From Bacteroidota bacterium (lineage in GTDB: Bacteria; Bacteroidota; Bacteroidia; Bacteroidales; Porphyromonadaceae), in contig JAEWZH010000021.1 in the NCBI GenBank assembly GCA_023395395.1, positions 1-64,000 of the forward strand: a DNA stretch of 64,000 nucleotides, given 5' to 3'. Under the pieces are notes generated by a model. That model was not told where the DNA came from, made no database searches, and saw only the letters and a program-made list of their open reading frames with translations. The translations under genes and the position numbers were made by a program. Shown piece by piece: positions 17,891-26,585 of this stretch (positions within the stretch are counted from its first letter, which is position 1; each line of letters opens with the position of its first letter).

Positions 17891-18766
17891 ATGAAAGGAA
17901 TCGTACTAGCGGGAGGTGCAGGCACTCGGCTCTATCCGGCGACCATTCCATTTTCCAAACAGCTCTTACCGGTCTATGGTAAGCCGCTTATTTACTACCC
18001 TATCTCAGTACTGATGTTGGCCGGTCTTAGGGAAATCTTAGTCATCACTACACCTGACGACCAAGAGCTCTTCAAGAAACTTCTAGGCGATGGAAGCCGC
18101 TTCGGCATCTCTCTTTCTTACACAGTACAAGAGCACCCTGAAGGGATTGCTCAGGCTTTTCTACTGGCCGAGGATTTCCTCGATGGAGAGGATGCTTGCC
18201 TGATACTCGGTGACAACATATTCTACGGACAGTCTTTTGATCGCACCCTTAAAGAGGCAAAAAGGCGTGTGGAGGAAGAGCGCAAAGCAGTCGTATTCTC
18301 CTACTATGTACGAGATCCCGAAAGATATGGGGTGGTGGAGTTTGATCAAAACTTCAAGGCACTTTCTATCGAAGAAAAACCCAAAGAGCCTAAGAGCAAC
18401 TATGCCGTCGTTGGTCTCTATTTCTACCCTTCCGATGTAGCAGAAGTGACGAAGAGGGTGAAGCCATCAGATCGTGGCGAGCTTGAAATCACCACAGTCA
18501 ATCAACTTTACCTCGCCGAAGACCAACTTACCGTCGAACCCCTTGGGCGTGGTTTTGCTTGGCTTGACACAGGTACCTTTGAGTCACTCCATGAAGCGAG
18601 CGAATTTATCCGTACTATTGAGCGTCGTCAAGGTCTCCAAGTTGCCAATCTTGAGGAGATTGCACTCAACAAAGGGTGGCTCGACAAAGAAAGCATACGT
18701 ACCACAGCCGAAAAGTACAAGGGAAGCGAGTACGCCCAATATCTTCTCAATTTGATAGCGGAGTAA
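17891..18766 (+). CDS. rfbA: Glucose-1-phosphate thymidylyltransferase RfbA
   Basis: The enzyme makes dTDP-glucose from glucose-1-phosphate and dTTP, the first step to dTDP-L-rhamnose and related surface sugars. The protein is 291 aa. It starts with the nucleotidyltransferase signature GIVLAGGAGTRLYPAT and has SKQLLPVYGKP and the metal-binding LILGDNIFYG near residue 108. The next enzyme, RfbB, is encoded nearby on the opposite strand (19150-20238). rfbC and rfbD are not in the window. Confidence 0.95.
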   Translation: MKGIVLAGGAGTRLYPATIPFSKQLLPVYGKPLIYYPISVLMLAGLREILVITTPDDQELFKKLLGDGSRFGISLSYTVQEHPEGIAQAFLLAEDFLDGEDACLILGDNIFYGQSFDRTLKEAKRRVEEERKAVVFSYYVRDPERYGVVEFDQNFKALSIEEKPKEPKSNYAVVGLYFYPSDVAEVTKRVKPSDRGELEITTVNQLYLAEDQLTVEPLGRGFAWLDTGTFESLHEASEFIRTIERRQGLQVANLEEIALNKGWLDKESIRTTAEKYKGSEYAQYLLNLIAE

Positions 18767-18900
18767 AGATTAGATATTTGCTTACTTCTTTTTACATCGG
18801 TCGCATATTAATCGGAAATAAAAAACAATCGAATATCAAGGACGCAACGAACTTTATAGCTTCTCTACAAATAAGTAATTCTTACTATTTCAACACCTTA

Positions 18901-18936
18901 GCCCTCTATTGAAGTCGTCCAGCTTCAATAGAGGGC
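18901..18936 (+). terminator. Terminator after rfbA
   Basis: A 14-bp stem (GCCCTCTATTGAAG and complement) with an 8-nt loop, followed by AATTTCTT. The 134 bp between rfbA and this hairpin shows no gene. Confidence 0.75.
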
Positions 18937-18966
18937 AATTTCTTCACAAATAAAGGGCAGAAAGAT

Positions 18967-18997
18967 TTGGTGGATTGAAATATTGTGTGTAACTTTG
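18967..18997 (+). promoter_or_regulatory. Promoter of tRNA-Pro
   Basis: TTG at 18967-18969, exactly 20 nt, then TAACTTTG at 18990-18997: a full Bacteroidetes consensus match about 38 bp before the tRNA. Confidence 0.8.
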
Positions 18998-19035
18998 CAC
19001 CACGTTTGAGAGGAATACTTAGGCGTAGGACATAT

Positions 19036-19110
19036 CGGGGTGTAGCGTAGTCCGGTTAGCGCACCTGGTTTGGGACCAGGGGGTCGTGAGTTCGAATCCC
19101 ACCACCCCGA
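19036..19110 (+). tRNA. tRNA-Pro (anticodon TGG)
   Basis: A cloverleaf of about 75 nt: acceptor CGGGGTG pairs with CACCCCG, the anticodon stem CCTGG/CCAGG holds loop TTTGGGA giving anticodon TGG, and the T-loop is TTCGAAT. The 3' CCA is not encoded. Confidence 0.95.
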
Positions 19111-19159
19111 CAAAAGTAAAGCGAGCTTGAAGATATCTTCAGGCTCGCTTTACTTTTGT
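19110..19159. terminator. Bidirectional terminator between tRNA-Pro and rfbB
   Basis: A 17-bp outer stem (ACAAAAGTAAAGCGAGC and complement) encloses the inner palindrome TGAAGATATCTTCA. It begins at the tRNA end and overlaps the rfbB stop codon, so it serves both converging transcripts. Confidence 0.88.
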
Positions 19160-20238
19160 CTATTACCTCTATTACCGTATTGCTGCTCGTAATAGCTTTG
19201 GTATTCGCCACTCGTCATATACTCCAACCAGTCTTGATGCTTGAGATACCACGATACTGTGCGTTGTATTCCCTCCTCCACTGACACACTTGGCTGCCAA
19301 CCCAATTGGCGAGATATCTTACGTGCATCAATAGCATAGCGGGTGTCGTGTCCAGGGCGATCAGCGACATAAGTAATCAAACCAAGAGAGTGCCCCTCGG
19401 GATATCCAATAATACTATCGACAGACTTAATCAGTAGTTTTACAAGGTCAATATTCTTTAACTCATTATTTCCACCAATGTTATAGGTCTCCCCTGGCTT
19501 ACCCTTGATCAATATGCGCTCAATCGCCCTTACGTGATCCAACACGTATAGCCAGTCTCTCACTTGGGAACCATCACCATAGACTGGGATTGGTTTTTGG
19601 TCGATAATATTACGTATCACAAGCGGAATCAACTTCTCTGGAAATTGAAATGGGCCATAGTTATTACTACAATTACTAATCAACGTAGGCATCCCAAATG
19701 TATCATGATAAGCACGCACAAAGTGATCCGCACTTGCCTTGCTGGCAGAATATGGAGAATGCGGATCATATCTATTGCTTTCAGCGAAAGCAGGCTCATC
19801 AGAGGCAAGCGAACCATATACCTCATCAGTACTTACATGGAAGAACCGCTTATTAGAGACATCTCCTTTCCATGCTTCATAGGCAGTCTGTAGAAGATTT
19901 ACTGTCCCTACCACATTAGTATACACAAAAGGTAGCGGACCAAGGATACTCCGATCCACGTGGCTCTCGGCAGCGAAGTGCACCACATCAGTAATCTTAT
20001 ACTTCTGAAAAAGTGCCTGCACCTCCTCAATCTTTGAGATATCCACACGTTCAAAGCGATAGTTATGTACATGCTCAATCTCCTTCAGATTAGCCAAGCT
20101 CCCTGCATAGGTAAGGGCATCTACATTTAGAAATAAGTATTCGGGATACTCAGGGACTAAAGTCAATAGGAAATTAGAGCCAATAAATCCTGCGCCCCCA
20201 GTCACCACTACTACTCTTTTATAGTGTATATCAGACAT
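19150..20238 (-). CDS. rfbB: dTDP-glucose 4,6-dehydratase RfbB
   Basis: A short-chain dehydrogenase family enzyme converting dTDP-glucose to dTDP-4-keto-6-deoxyglucose. The protein is 362 aa, with an NAD-binding GGAGFIGSN motif near residue 15, the VSTDEVYGS loop near 135 and catalytic YSASK near 163. It acts right after RfbA in the pathway although the genes are convergent and separated by tRNA-Pro. It lies 3 bp after miaB on the same strand and is probably co-transcribed with it. Confidence 0.95.
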   Translation of the reverse strand: MSDIHYKRVVVVTGGAGFIGSNFLLTLVPEYPEYLFLNVDALTYAGSLANLKEIEHVHNYRFERVDISKIEEVQALFQKYKITDVVHFAAESHVDRSILGPLPFVYTNVVGTVNLLQTAYEAWKGDVSNKRFFHVSTDEVYGSLASDEPAFAESNRYDPHSPYSASKASADHFVRAYHDTFGMPTLISNCSNNYGPFQFPEKLIPLVIRNIIDQKPIPVYGDGSQVRDWLYVLDHVRAIERILIKGKPGETYNIGGNNELKNIDLVKLLIKSVDSIIGYPEGHSLGLITYVADRPGHDTRYAIDARKISRQLGWQPSVSVEEGIQRTVSWYLKHQDWLEYMTSGEYQSYYEQQYGNRGNRQK

Positions 20239-20241
20239 AAA

Positions 20242-21621
20242 TTATATTAGTATTTGATTTGATTCAATAGCATGCCCCAAGAGTGTGGCACTCGACACCT
20301 CGTCCACCACTACTCGGACAAATTCGCCAATATGGTGTTCCTTTTTATCAAACACCACCACTTTATTTTGTTGTGTCCTTCCATAGTATTGCTCGCGACT
20401 TTTCTTGGAGAAGCCCTCGACCAATACCGTAAATTCTTTTCCAATATCCTTCTTGTTGCTCTCCGCCTGTATTTCTTGCTGCAGATCAATCATTCGCTGT
20501 AGTCGCTCGAGCTTCACCTCCTCCGGTACGTGATCCTCAAGATGCTTAGCTGCATAAGTCCCAGGGCGCTCCGAATACTTGAAGAGAAAAGCGGAATCAA
20601 AGCGAATCTCCCGCATTATACTTAATGTCTCCTCAAACTGCTCCTCCCCTTCGGCATGAAAACCACAGAATATATCCGTCGAAATCCCACATTCAGGAAT
20701 CAACTGCCTAATCTTGGCCACTCTGTTCAAAAACCACTCTCGGGTGTAACCACGGCGCATCGCCTTAAGTACTGTATTGCTACCACTCTGTAAGGGCAAG
20801 TGGATGTGCTTGCAGATATTGGGGTACTTTGCCATCACCTGTATCGTTTCATCCGTCATATCTTTAGGGTGGGGAGAGGTAAATCGAATACGCATATTGG
20901 GGGCTGTGGTTGCCAAAAGCTCTAGTAACTTAGGAAAATCAACCACCTCACCGTCTGGCGCCTCATAGCGATATGAATTGACAGTCTGACCGAGCAATGT
21001 CACCTCTCGGTAACCGAGTCGCCTCATTTCCTCCAGCTCATTAAGGATACTCCCCACCTCCCTACTCCGCTCCCGTCCTCGGGTATAAGGCACAATGCAG
21101 TAGCTACAAAACTTATTGCACCCTCTCATAATAGAGATAAAGCCAGAGATATGCACACCATCAAGCTTTAGGGGGATTACATCCTTATAAGTCTCATCAG
21201 TCGAGAGCTCCACATTCATCACCTTTTCGCCTGCTTCGGCAGCACCAACCAGGTTCGGGAGTTCAAGATAAGAATCAGGACCCACCACCAAGTCAGCATG
21301 ATGCTCCTCAATCAATCGCTCCTTGACGCGCTCAGCCATACAACCCAGCACGCCGATAATCATATTTGGACGATGCTTGCGGCGAATACCATCTATTTGC
21401 TCCAGGCGATTGATTACCCTTTGCTCTGCATTGTCTCTTACCGAACAAGTATTGAGGAATACCACATCAGCCTCCTCTATCCTCTCAGTCATCCCGTAGC
21501 CAATCGTCTCCATGATTGCATACACGACTTCAGAGTCAGCCACATTCATCTGACAGCCATAGGTCTCCATGTAGAGGAGGCTAGATCGTTCACTGCTATT
21601 GTTTATTTTGTTGTTGCTCAT
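20242..21621 (-). CDS. miaB: tRNA-2-methylthio-N6-dimethylallyladenosine synthase MiaB
   Basis: A radical-SAM methylthiotransferase that thiomethylates i6A37 in tRNAs reading U-starting codons. It has the N-terminal UPF0004 domain with YGCQMN, NTCSVRDNA and LGCMAE cysteines, the radical-SAM motif CNKFCSYC near residue 170 and a C-terminal TRAM domain. I take the ATG at 21621 (MSNNK) rather than the in-frame GTG at 21633. The product is about 459 aa, normal for MiaB. Confidence 0.95.
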   Translation of the reverse strand: MSNNKINNSSERSSLLYMETYGCQMNVADSEVVYAIMETIGYGMTERIEEADVVFLNTCSVRDNAEQRVINRLEQIDGIRRKHRPNMIIGVLGCMAERVKERLIEEHHADLVVGPDSYLELPNLVGAAEAGEKVMNVELSTDETYKDVIPLKLDGVHISGFISIMRGCNKFCSYCIVPYTRGRERSREVGSILNELEEMRRLGYREVTLLGQTVNSYRYEAPDGEVVDFPKLLELLATTAPNMRIRFTSPHPKDMTDETIQVMAKYPNICKHIHLPLQSGSNTVLKAMRRGYTREWFLNRVAKIRQLIPECGISTDIFCGFHAEGEEQFEETLSIMREIRFDSAFLFKYSERPGTYAAKHLEDHVPEEVKLERLQRMIDLQQEIQAESNKKDIGKEFTVLVEGFSKKSREQYYGRTQQNKVVVFDKKEHHIGEFVRVVVDEVSSATLLGHAIESNQILI

Positions 21622-21712
21622 TATGTTGATCACAATTTGGTCAGCCCATACTATTTAGCTAACTTTGGAAAACAAAGATACAAAAAACAACTTGACAGGA
21701 AGCATATAACGT

Positions 21713-22129
21713 ATGAGTTGGATAATATGGGTAGGGCTCATCATCATCATTCTCAAGAAAGGATCCGATGGGCTCAAGAAGATGATCGAAGAGCATCAGG
21801 AGCAAGAGAGAAGGGAGATTGAGGAGGCGGTAGAGCATACTGCCGAACGAGATGCTCAGCTAGAGGCATGGAGAGAAGAGGCTCGATCAAAGAGAGTGAA
21901 AGGAGACAGACCTCTCTCATCCCGCCCAAGTACTACACCTAAAGGCTATCAAAGGCTAGATGTCCCCACAGAGATTGAGGGCGGTCGACTGATAGTAGAA
22001 GTACTAGAAGACAATTCGACCAGCAGTGGTAATGCTTTCACCGAAGAAATCATACACTTAGACGGCAATATCCAGCATAAACTTCGCACTGCTATTGTAA
22101 TGAAAGAGATACTGGATCGTAAAGTATGA
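21713..22129 (+). CDS. Small membrane-anchored charged protein, unknown
   Basis: A 138-aa protein. One N-terminal hydrophobic helix (residues 2-14) is followed by a highly charged helical stretch (about 18-65, rich in E, K, R and Q; possible coiled coil), then a less charged C-terminal domain. No known motif is recognised. It is divergent from miaB and followed by repeat array 3. Coding seems real from its size, ATG start and the absence of a better overlapping frame, but no family can be named. Confidence 0.6.
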   Translation: MSWIIWVGLIIIILKKGSDGLKKMIEEHQEQERREIEEAVEHTAERDAQLEAWREEARSKRVKGDRPLSSRPSTTPKGYQRLDVPTEIEGGRLIVEVLEDNSTSSGNAFTEEIIHLDGNIQHKLRTAIVMKEILDRKV

Positions 22130-22165
22130 GTAATAGGGCAAAATCTCCATATAGATAACAACTCT

Positions 22166-22319
22166 CTCCTCTATAGAGAAGATTTGACTCCTCTATAGAG
22201 AAGATTTAACTCCTCTATAGAGAAGGTTTGACTCCTCTATAGAGAAGAATTGACTCCTCTATAGAGAAGATTTAACTCCTCTATAGAGAAGATTTGACTC
22301 CTCTATAGAGGAGTTTTTC
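22166..22319. repeat. 22-bp tandem repeat array 3 (CTCTATAGAG core)
   Basis: Six full units start at 22166 and repeat every 22 bp. A seventh, partial unit lies at 22298. The unit is CTCCTCTATAGAGAAGATTTGA with occasional TTTAA, GTTTG or AATTG variants. The last copy changes to a perfect 16-bp palindrome, CTCCTCTATAGAGGAG, followed by TTTTTC, so the array ends in something that looks like an intrinsic terminator. It lies between the unknown small gene and the tRNA-Leu promoter. From 22320 to 22424 nothing else is seen. Confidence 0.95.
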
Positions 22320-22424
22320 GTAGTATTCCCACTATCAACTTAGAGCCTACAATCACGCTAAAGACGGTCAATTTTACTTTTCAGGCAATCTGAAGAGCAA
22401 CATTTGCATAATATCCAGGGAAAT

Positions 22425-22455
22425 TTGGCGGTATAGAATATTTATGGTACCTTTG
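22425..22455 (+). promoter_or_regulatory. Promoter of tRNA-Leu
   Basis: TTG at 22425-22427, exactly 20 nt, then TACCTTTG at 22448-22455, 43 bp before the tRNA. Confidence 0.8.
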
Positions 22456-22498
22456 CTGAGCAAAATCGGAAAGGGTGCTTTCTAAGAGGAATAATTTT

Positions 22499-22580
22499 GC
22501 GGCTGTGGCGTAATTGGTAGCCGCGCTAGACTTAGGATCTAGTGGAGCAATCCGTGGGGGTTCGAGTCCCTTCAGCCGCA
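22499..22580 (+). tRNA. tRNA-Leu (anticodon TAG)
   Basis: An 82-nt class II tRNA with a long variable arm. Acceptor GCGGCTG pairs with CAGCCGC, anticodon stem CTAGA/TCTAG holds loop CTTAGGA giving TAG, and the T-loop is TTCGAGT. CCA is not encoded. Confidence 0.94.
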
Positions 22581-22632
22581 CACATTACGTGTTTTACACG
22601 GTTAGTAGATTGTAAGTTTTTTGGTTTTGGGT

Positions 22633-22670
22633 GCTCTGAGATGTTGTCCAATACATCCCAGAGCTTTTTT
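22633..22670 (+). terminator. Terminator after tRNA-Leu
   Basis: GCTCTG and GATGT pair with ACATC and CAGAGC around one mismatch, followed by six T. Confidence 0.85.
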
Positions 22671-22694
22671 GTACCGCAAAGCTATTATATATAT

Positions 22695-22726
22695 TTGGTG
22701 GGTATACCATTTTTGTGGTAGATTTG
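22695..22726 (+). promoter_or_regulatory. Likely promoter of the DUF1573 gene
   Basis: TTG at 22695-22697, 21 nt, TAGATTTG at 22719-22726. This leaves a leader of about 130 nt before the start codon with no recognised riboswitch. Confidence 0.6.
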
Positions 22727-22861
22727 TGGCGGAAAAATCTACTGAATAGTGTGAATTAAACTTTTACACCTATTTAGTAGTCGAAAGAGTGAATGAGCAA
22801 TGATATAGGATACGACTAGAGATTTGGTCATCGTCTGTTGAATTAGAAAGAAAGGTAGAAT

Positions 22862-23269
22862 ATGAATTGTGTAAAGAAACTTGTACTACCCTTGCTATTT
22901 GCTATAGCTATCGCTTTTGGAGCACAGGTAGCAAATGCACAGGATGATAGCAATGCAGCAAAGATCGAAGCGAAGGAGACTGAGCATGACTTCGGTATAT
23001 TTAAGGAAAGTGACGGAGATGTAAGTCATGTCTTCGTGGTTACCAACACAGGCAAGTCCCCTCTCGTCATTACTAGGGTGATTTCATCTTGTGGGTGTGC
23101 TACCCCTTCATTTACAAAAGAGCCTATTGCCCCAGGCAAGAGTGGCGAGATTACCGTAGTATACAATCCTACCGGTAGGGTATATCCATTTACCAAGACG
23201 ATTTCCGTATACAGTAATGGCAAGAAGGGACCACTGGTACTGACCATAAAGGGAGAGGTGGTAAAGTAA
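22862..23269 (+). CDS. DUF1573 secreted protein
   Basis: A 135-aa protein with a signal peptide (residues 1-26, ANAQ) and a single Ig-like DUF1573 domain. Family hallmarks seen are the HDFGIFKE start, the VISSCGCATPSF cysteine pair (CGC, near residue 80) and IAPGKSGEITVVYNP. The family is common in Bacteroidetes and is presumed periplasmic or surface-located with unknown function. It is a single-gene unit with its own terminator. Confidence 0.88.
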   Translation: MNCVKKLVLPLLFAIAIAFGAQVANAQDDSNAAKIEAKETEHDFGIFKESDGDVSHVFVVTNTGKSPLVITRVISSCGCATPSFTKEPIAPGKSGEITVVYNPTGRVYPFTKTISVYSNGKKGPLVLTIKGEVVK

Positions 23270-23319
23270 ATAGATAAATGCTCTATCTATGAGCGTATAT
23301 CTTGGGATTGAGAGTGACG

Positions 23320-23359
23320 AAACCCTCTTGGCAAATGACATGTTTGCTTGAGAGGGTTT
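23320..23359 (+). terminator. Terminator after the DUF1573 gene
   Basis: AAACCCTCTTGGCAAA pairs with TTTGCTTGAGAGGGTTT across a 6-nt loop, with small internal mismatches. Confidence 0.75.
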
Positions 23360-23386
23360 CCTTGTTTAGGATAGTAGAGAAATATA

Positions 23387-23941
23387 ATGGATTGGAAAGA
23401 AGAGAAAGAACCATTTAGAAAAGTACTAGATCAGAGGAGAGGATTCTTCCAATTAGCGATGAACGAAGGACTGAGCCTCGGTCTGCTATTTGTAGCACAA
23501 GCAGGGGCTCTTTTACTGTATCGACTAGGAATCTTTTCCACATTGCTCCTATTGGCTGCGATAGTGGGTGTCCCTATCGCATTGTACCTCAAAGGGATTA
23601 GATTTAGAGACCATCACATGGGTGGAAATGTTGGTTATATGCCGATAGTGGGTTATCTCTCGTGGTCTTATTTGTTTGCTCTGGGGATTGGATTTATCTC
23701 ATACTTCGTTGTTACTTATATCCTTTTTAGAGACTCCACATTTATTGCAATGATGGAGGAGTCTTTTGGGCTTCTCGAAGAAATTGCAAAGCAAAATGGG
23801 ACACAATACGAAGAAGCGATTGCTTCAATAAAGAACATCACCCCACTAAGGATTTCTAGCACGATAGCAATCCAAGCGCTCTTCTTTGGGCTCATATACA
23901 TATACATTGTAGGACTATTTATCAAGAGGAGCGACAAATAA
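23387..23941 (+). CDS. DUF4199 family membrane protein
   Basis: A 184-aa inner-membrane protein with about four hydrophobic helices (near 25-45, 47-65, 88-112 and 158-178) and an acidic loop between the last two. That is the DUF4199 layout. The family is Bacteroidetes-restricted and often precedes a GT2 glycosyltransferase gene, as it does here with a TAATG stop-start overlap. Function is unknown. A role in polyprenyl-sugar transfer with the GT2 partner is an inference from this linkage. Confidence 0.8.
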   Translation: MDWKEEKEPFRKVLDQRRGFFQLAMNEGLSLGLLFVAQAGALLLYRLGIFSTLLLLAAIVGVPIALYLKGIRFRDHHMGGNVGYMPIVGYLSWSYLFALGIGFISYFVVTYILFRDSTFIAMMEESFGLLEEIAKQNGTQYEEAIASIKNITPLRISSTIAIQALFFGLIYIYIVGLFIKRSDK

Positions 23942-24900
23942 TGAATAACAATGTGGATCTTACTATTCTAATCCCTCTGTACAACGAAGAGGAGTCTCTC
24001 CGAGAGCTACACAGCTGGATTGATCGAGTAGTGATAAAGATGGACGTAAGCTACGAAGTCCTCTTCATTGACGATGGTAGTACGGATAACTCTTGGCAAA
24101 TCATCGAGGAACTAAGGGAGGCTGACCCAAATGTTAGAGGAATCAGTTTTACCCGCAACTATGGGAAGTCTCCTGGCTTACAAGTGGGTTTTGAACACTC
24201 TCGTGGTAATGTAATAATCACCATGGATGCTGACTTACAGGACTCCCCAGACGAGATACCTGAGCTCTATCGTATGATTGTGGAGGAGAGGTTTGATGTG
24301 GTCAGTGGCTGGAAAAAGAAGAGGTATGATCCTCTCAATAAGACATTGCCCACAAAGCTATTCAATGCCACTGTCCGAAAACTCTCCGGCATCAAGCTCC
24401 ACGACTTCAATTGTGGTCTCAAGAGTTACCGTAGTGAGGTGGTCAAGAATATTGAGGTTTACAACGATATGCATCGCTTCCTCCCATACATGGCTAAATT
24501 AGCTGGATTTGACAGGATTGGGGAAAAAGTGGTACAGCATCGAGCTAGAAAGTATGGGCATACAAAGTTTGGGATGAGTCGGTTTGTCAACGGTTATTTG
24601 GACCTATTGGTACTGTGGTTTACGGGCAAATTTGGTCGCAAGCCGATGCACTTCTTTGGACTTTGGGGTAGCGCAATGTTTGTAATAGGCTTCATCGCTC
24701 TTATGGGCATTCTTATCTATAAGTTTGTAGCGCTTCAACAGGGCATTCCTGCCCGACTTGTAACGGATCTTCCCTACTTCTATATCTGTATCTTAGCGAT
24801 AGTCCTGGGTGTTCAGCTTTTCCTTACCGGATTTCTTGGAGAGCTGCTCGCACGGCAGTCGCCAAACCGCAATAATTATATCATCAAAGATGAAATCTAG
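23941..24900 (+). CDS. GT2 glycosyltransferase, DPM1/GtrB-like
   Basis: A 319-aa membrane-anchored glycosyltransferase, likely transferring a sugar from a nucleotide donor to a polyprenyl phosphate. It has the GT-A nucleotide-binding FIDDGSTDNSW near residue 38, the metal-binding DADLQDSPDEIP near 94 (DxD type), the NCGLKSYR acceptor-site region near 156 and two C-terminal transmembrane helices (about 234-256 and 270-300). This is the layout of bacterial GtrB/ArnC proteins. It follows DUF4199 by a 1-bp overlap and its end overlaps the apbE start. Confidence 0.88.
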   Translation: MNNNVDLTILIPLYNEEESLRELHSWIDRVVIKMDVSYEVLFIDDGSTDNSWQIIEELREADPNVRGISFTRNYGKSPGLQVGFEHSRGNVIITMDADLQDSPDEIPELYRMIVEERFDVVSGWKKKRYDPLNKTLPTKLFNATVRKLSGIKLHDFNCGLKSYRSEVVKNIEVYNDMHRFLPYMAKLAGFDRIGEKVVQHRARKYGHTKFGMSRFVNGYLDLLVLWFTGKFGRKPMHFFGLWGSAMFVIGFIALMGILIYKFVALQQGIPARLVTDLPYFYICILAIVLGVQLFLTGFLGELLARQSPNRNNYIIKDEI

Positions 24901-25897
24901 GTCGTTTCTTTTAATCTTACTTATACCGGTAGTATTGGGTTGTGGCAAGAAAGAGGCACAATACTTCAAAGAGAGCGGGACACGTTTTCACACCCTTTAC
25001 AACATCACCTATCAAGCTGATAGGGCACTCACCCGTGAGATAGATAGTACGATGACCGCTTTCAATGCTTCTCTCAATCCATTCGATAGTACGAGCTTGA
25101 TATCAAGGATCAATCGCAACGAAGCATACCTAATGGACGATATGCTTAAAACCGTAGTAGAAAAATCACTAGAGGTCAGCTCTATTACGAACGGGGTATA
25201 TGATATTACAGGTGCTCCCTATTTCAACATCTGGGGATTTGGCACTAAAAAAGGGGTGACGAGAGAAGCCACACCTGAGGAAATCGATAGTATCTCAGCA
25301 TTTGTAGGATGGCAAAAGCTCGCCCTCACCGGAGACTCCCTCATCAAAGCGGATCCAAGAGTAGAGCTCAACCCCTCCTCGCTTTCCAAGGGATATGTAG
25401 TAGACTTGGTCGCACACACTCTCGAAGAAAATGGAGTGGAGAACTACCTCGTAGAAATCGGTGGTGAGATTGTCGCTAAGGGTGTCAATCCTGATGGTAA
25501 GTGCTGGAGGTTGGGTATCAACAAACCAATCGAAGACAACACTTCTACTGTAAATGAGATTGCATTTGCCATTAATCTTTGTGATGGGGAAGGTATGGCA
25601 TCAAGTGGTGATTATCGCAACTTTAAGGTCATTGATGGGCAAAAGGTTGCTCATACTATCGATGTCCGCACAGGTCTGCCAGCGCACCAAAATATCCTTA
25701 GTGCGACAGTCGTAGCTCCCTCTTGTATGGAAGCTGATGCTTGGGCTACCGCCTTTATGGCAATGGGATTGGAGCGAAGTAAAGCGATACTAGAGACTCA
25801 ACCTCAACTCAAAGTCTGCCTTATCTACTCTGACAGTATTACAGGCAACTACCAGGCCTATGAGAGAGGTCTGGAGCTAATCAATCTAGATGATTAG
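24890..25897 (+). CDS. apbE: FAD:protein FMN transferase ApbE (lipoprotein)
   Basis: The enzyme covalently attaches FMN to a threonine of periplasmic redox proteins such as NqrB, NqrC or RnfG. I place the start at the ATG at 24890, inside the end of the GT2 gene, because it yields a good lipoprotein signal with lipobox VVLGC (cysteine near residue 18). Conserved features are YFNIWGFG, the SLSKGYVVDLVA segment, EIGGEIVAKG and HTIDVRTGLPA. The product is about 335 aa. No Nqr or Rnf genes are in the window. Confidence 0.92.
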   Translation: MKSRSFLLILLIPVVLGCGKKEAQYFKESGTRFHTLYNITYQADRALTREIDSTMTAFNASLNPFDSTSLISRINRNEAYLMDDMLKTVVEKSLEVSSITNGVYDITGAPYFNIWGFGTKKGVTREATPEEIDSISAFVGWQKLALTGDSLIKADPRVELNPSSLSKGYVVDLVAHTLEENGVENYLVEIGGEIVAKGVNPDGKCWRLGINKPIEDNTSTVNEIAFAINLCDGEGMASSGDYRNFKVIDGQKVAHTIDVRTGLPAHQNILSATVVAPSCMEADAWATAFMAMGLERSKAILETQPQLKVCLIYSDSITGNYQAYERGLELINLDD

Positions 25898-25901
25898 GCG
25901 T

Positions 25902-26585
25902 ATGACACACAACGAGGGAAAGTGGCACGATACACTTCAACAACTAAGGCTTCAATTACGCCGAGCAATGGATGGTGAGACCTCCAGCTACCAGAGACAA
26001 ATGGGTCTGGACTATGGAATCAACTTTGGAGTCAATCTGCTTCGACTACGAGAAATAGCTCAAACACTTCCACAGGAACAGGAGCTTGCCGACCTTATGT
26101 GGTCAAAGAATGTACGGGAGATGAAATTACTCTCCTTAATGCTTAGACATCCTGAAGAGCTCACGATGGAGCAAGCTTTACGACTATCAGCAGAGGTCGA
26201 AACACTAGAGATTGCAGAGCAATTGGTATTCCGTCTACTACGTTTTGTCCCTTTCTCTTCCCAACTTCTTTCGGCACTATTCAGCGAGCGGTATAGTCCA
26301 AGTACGCCATCAGCGACAGTTCCATACCTTTTACTTAATCACTTATCAAGTGATGAGCGGCTGACAGCGGAGCAATTTGGGGAGCTAAAACCAATAATCA
26401 TTGAGGATTTTACTGTGTCTGACTTTTATCTTCCCTCCATCATATATAATGCACTCCAGCGGATTGTTTATACTCGCCCGGATCTCGATGTCCGTGAAAT
26501 ATGCGAGAAAGTATTAAGCAGCGACAATGAGACTGCAAAGACACTCGCAACAGATATCATGACCATCATCAAAGAAGAAGCATGA
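25902..26585 (+). CDS. AlkD-like HEAT-repeat DNA alkylation repair protein
   Basis: An all-helical protein of about 227 aa. The segment GVNLLRLREIAQTLPQ followed by LADLMWSKNVREMKLLSLML matches the AlkD pattern of HEAT-like helices that grip alkylated DNA. AlkD enzymes excise N3- and N7-alkylpurines. I cannot confirm the catalytic aspartate and tryptophan set. The start is either ATG 25890 (8-bp overlap with apbE) or ATG 25902, and I favour the latter. It overlaps ung by 4 bp, which supports a base-excision-repair role. Confidence 0.7.
   Translation: MTHNEGKWHDTLQQLRLQLRRAMDGETSSYQRQMGLDYGINFGVNLLRLREIAQTLPQEQELADLMWSKNVREMKLLSLMLRHPEELTMEQALRLSAEVETLEIAEQLVFRLLRFVPFSSQLLSALFSERYSPSTPSATVPYLLLNHLSSDERLTAEQFGELKPIIIEDFTVSDFYLPSIIYNALQRIVYTRPDLDVREICEKVLSSDNETAKTLATDIMTIIKEEA

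Noticed and set aside
18767..19160. tRNA-Pro as an integration site of a mobile element
   Set aside because: No integrase, no repeat of the tRNA 3' end and only ordinary genes on both sides.
22727..22861. Riboswitch in the DUF1573 leader
   Set aside because: No recognisable conserved aptamer elements or paired stems were seen in the 130-nt leader.
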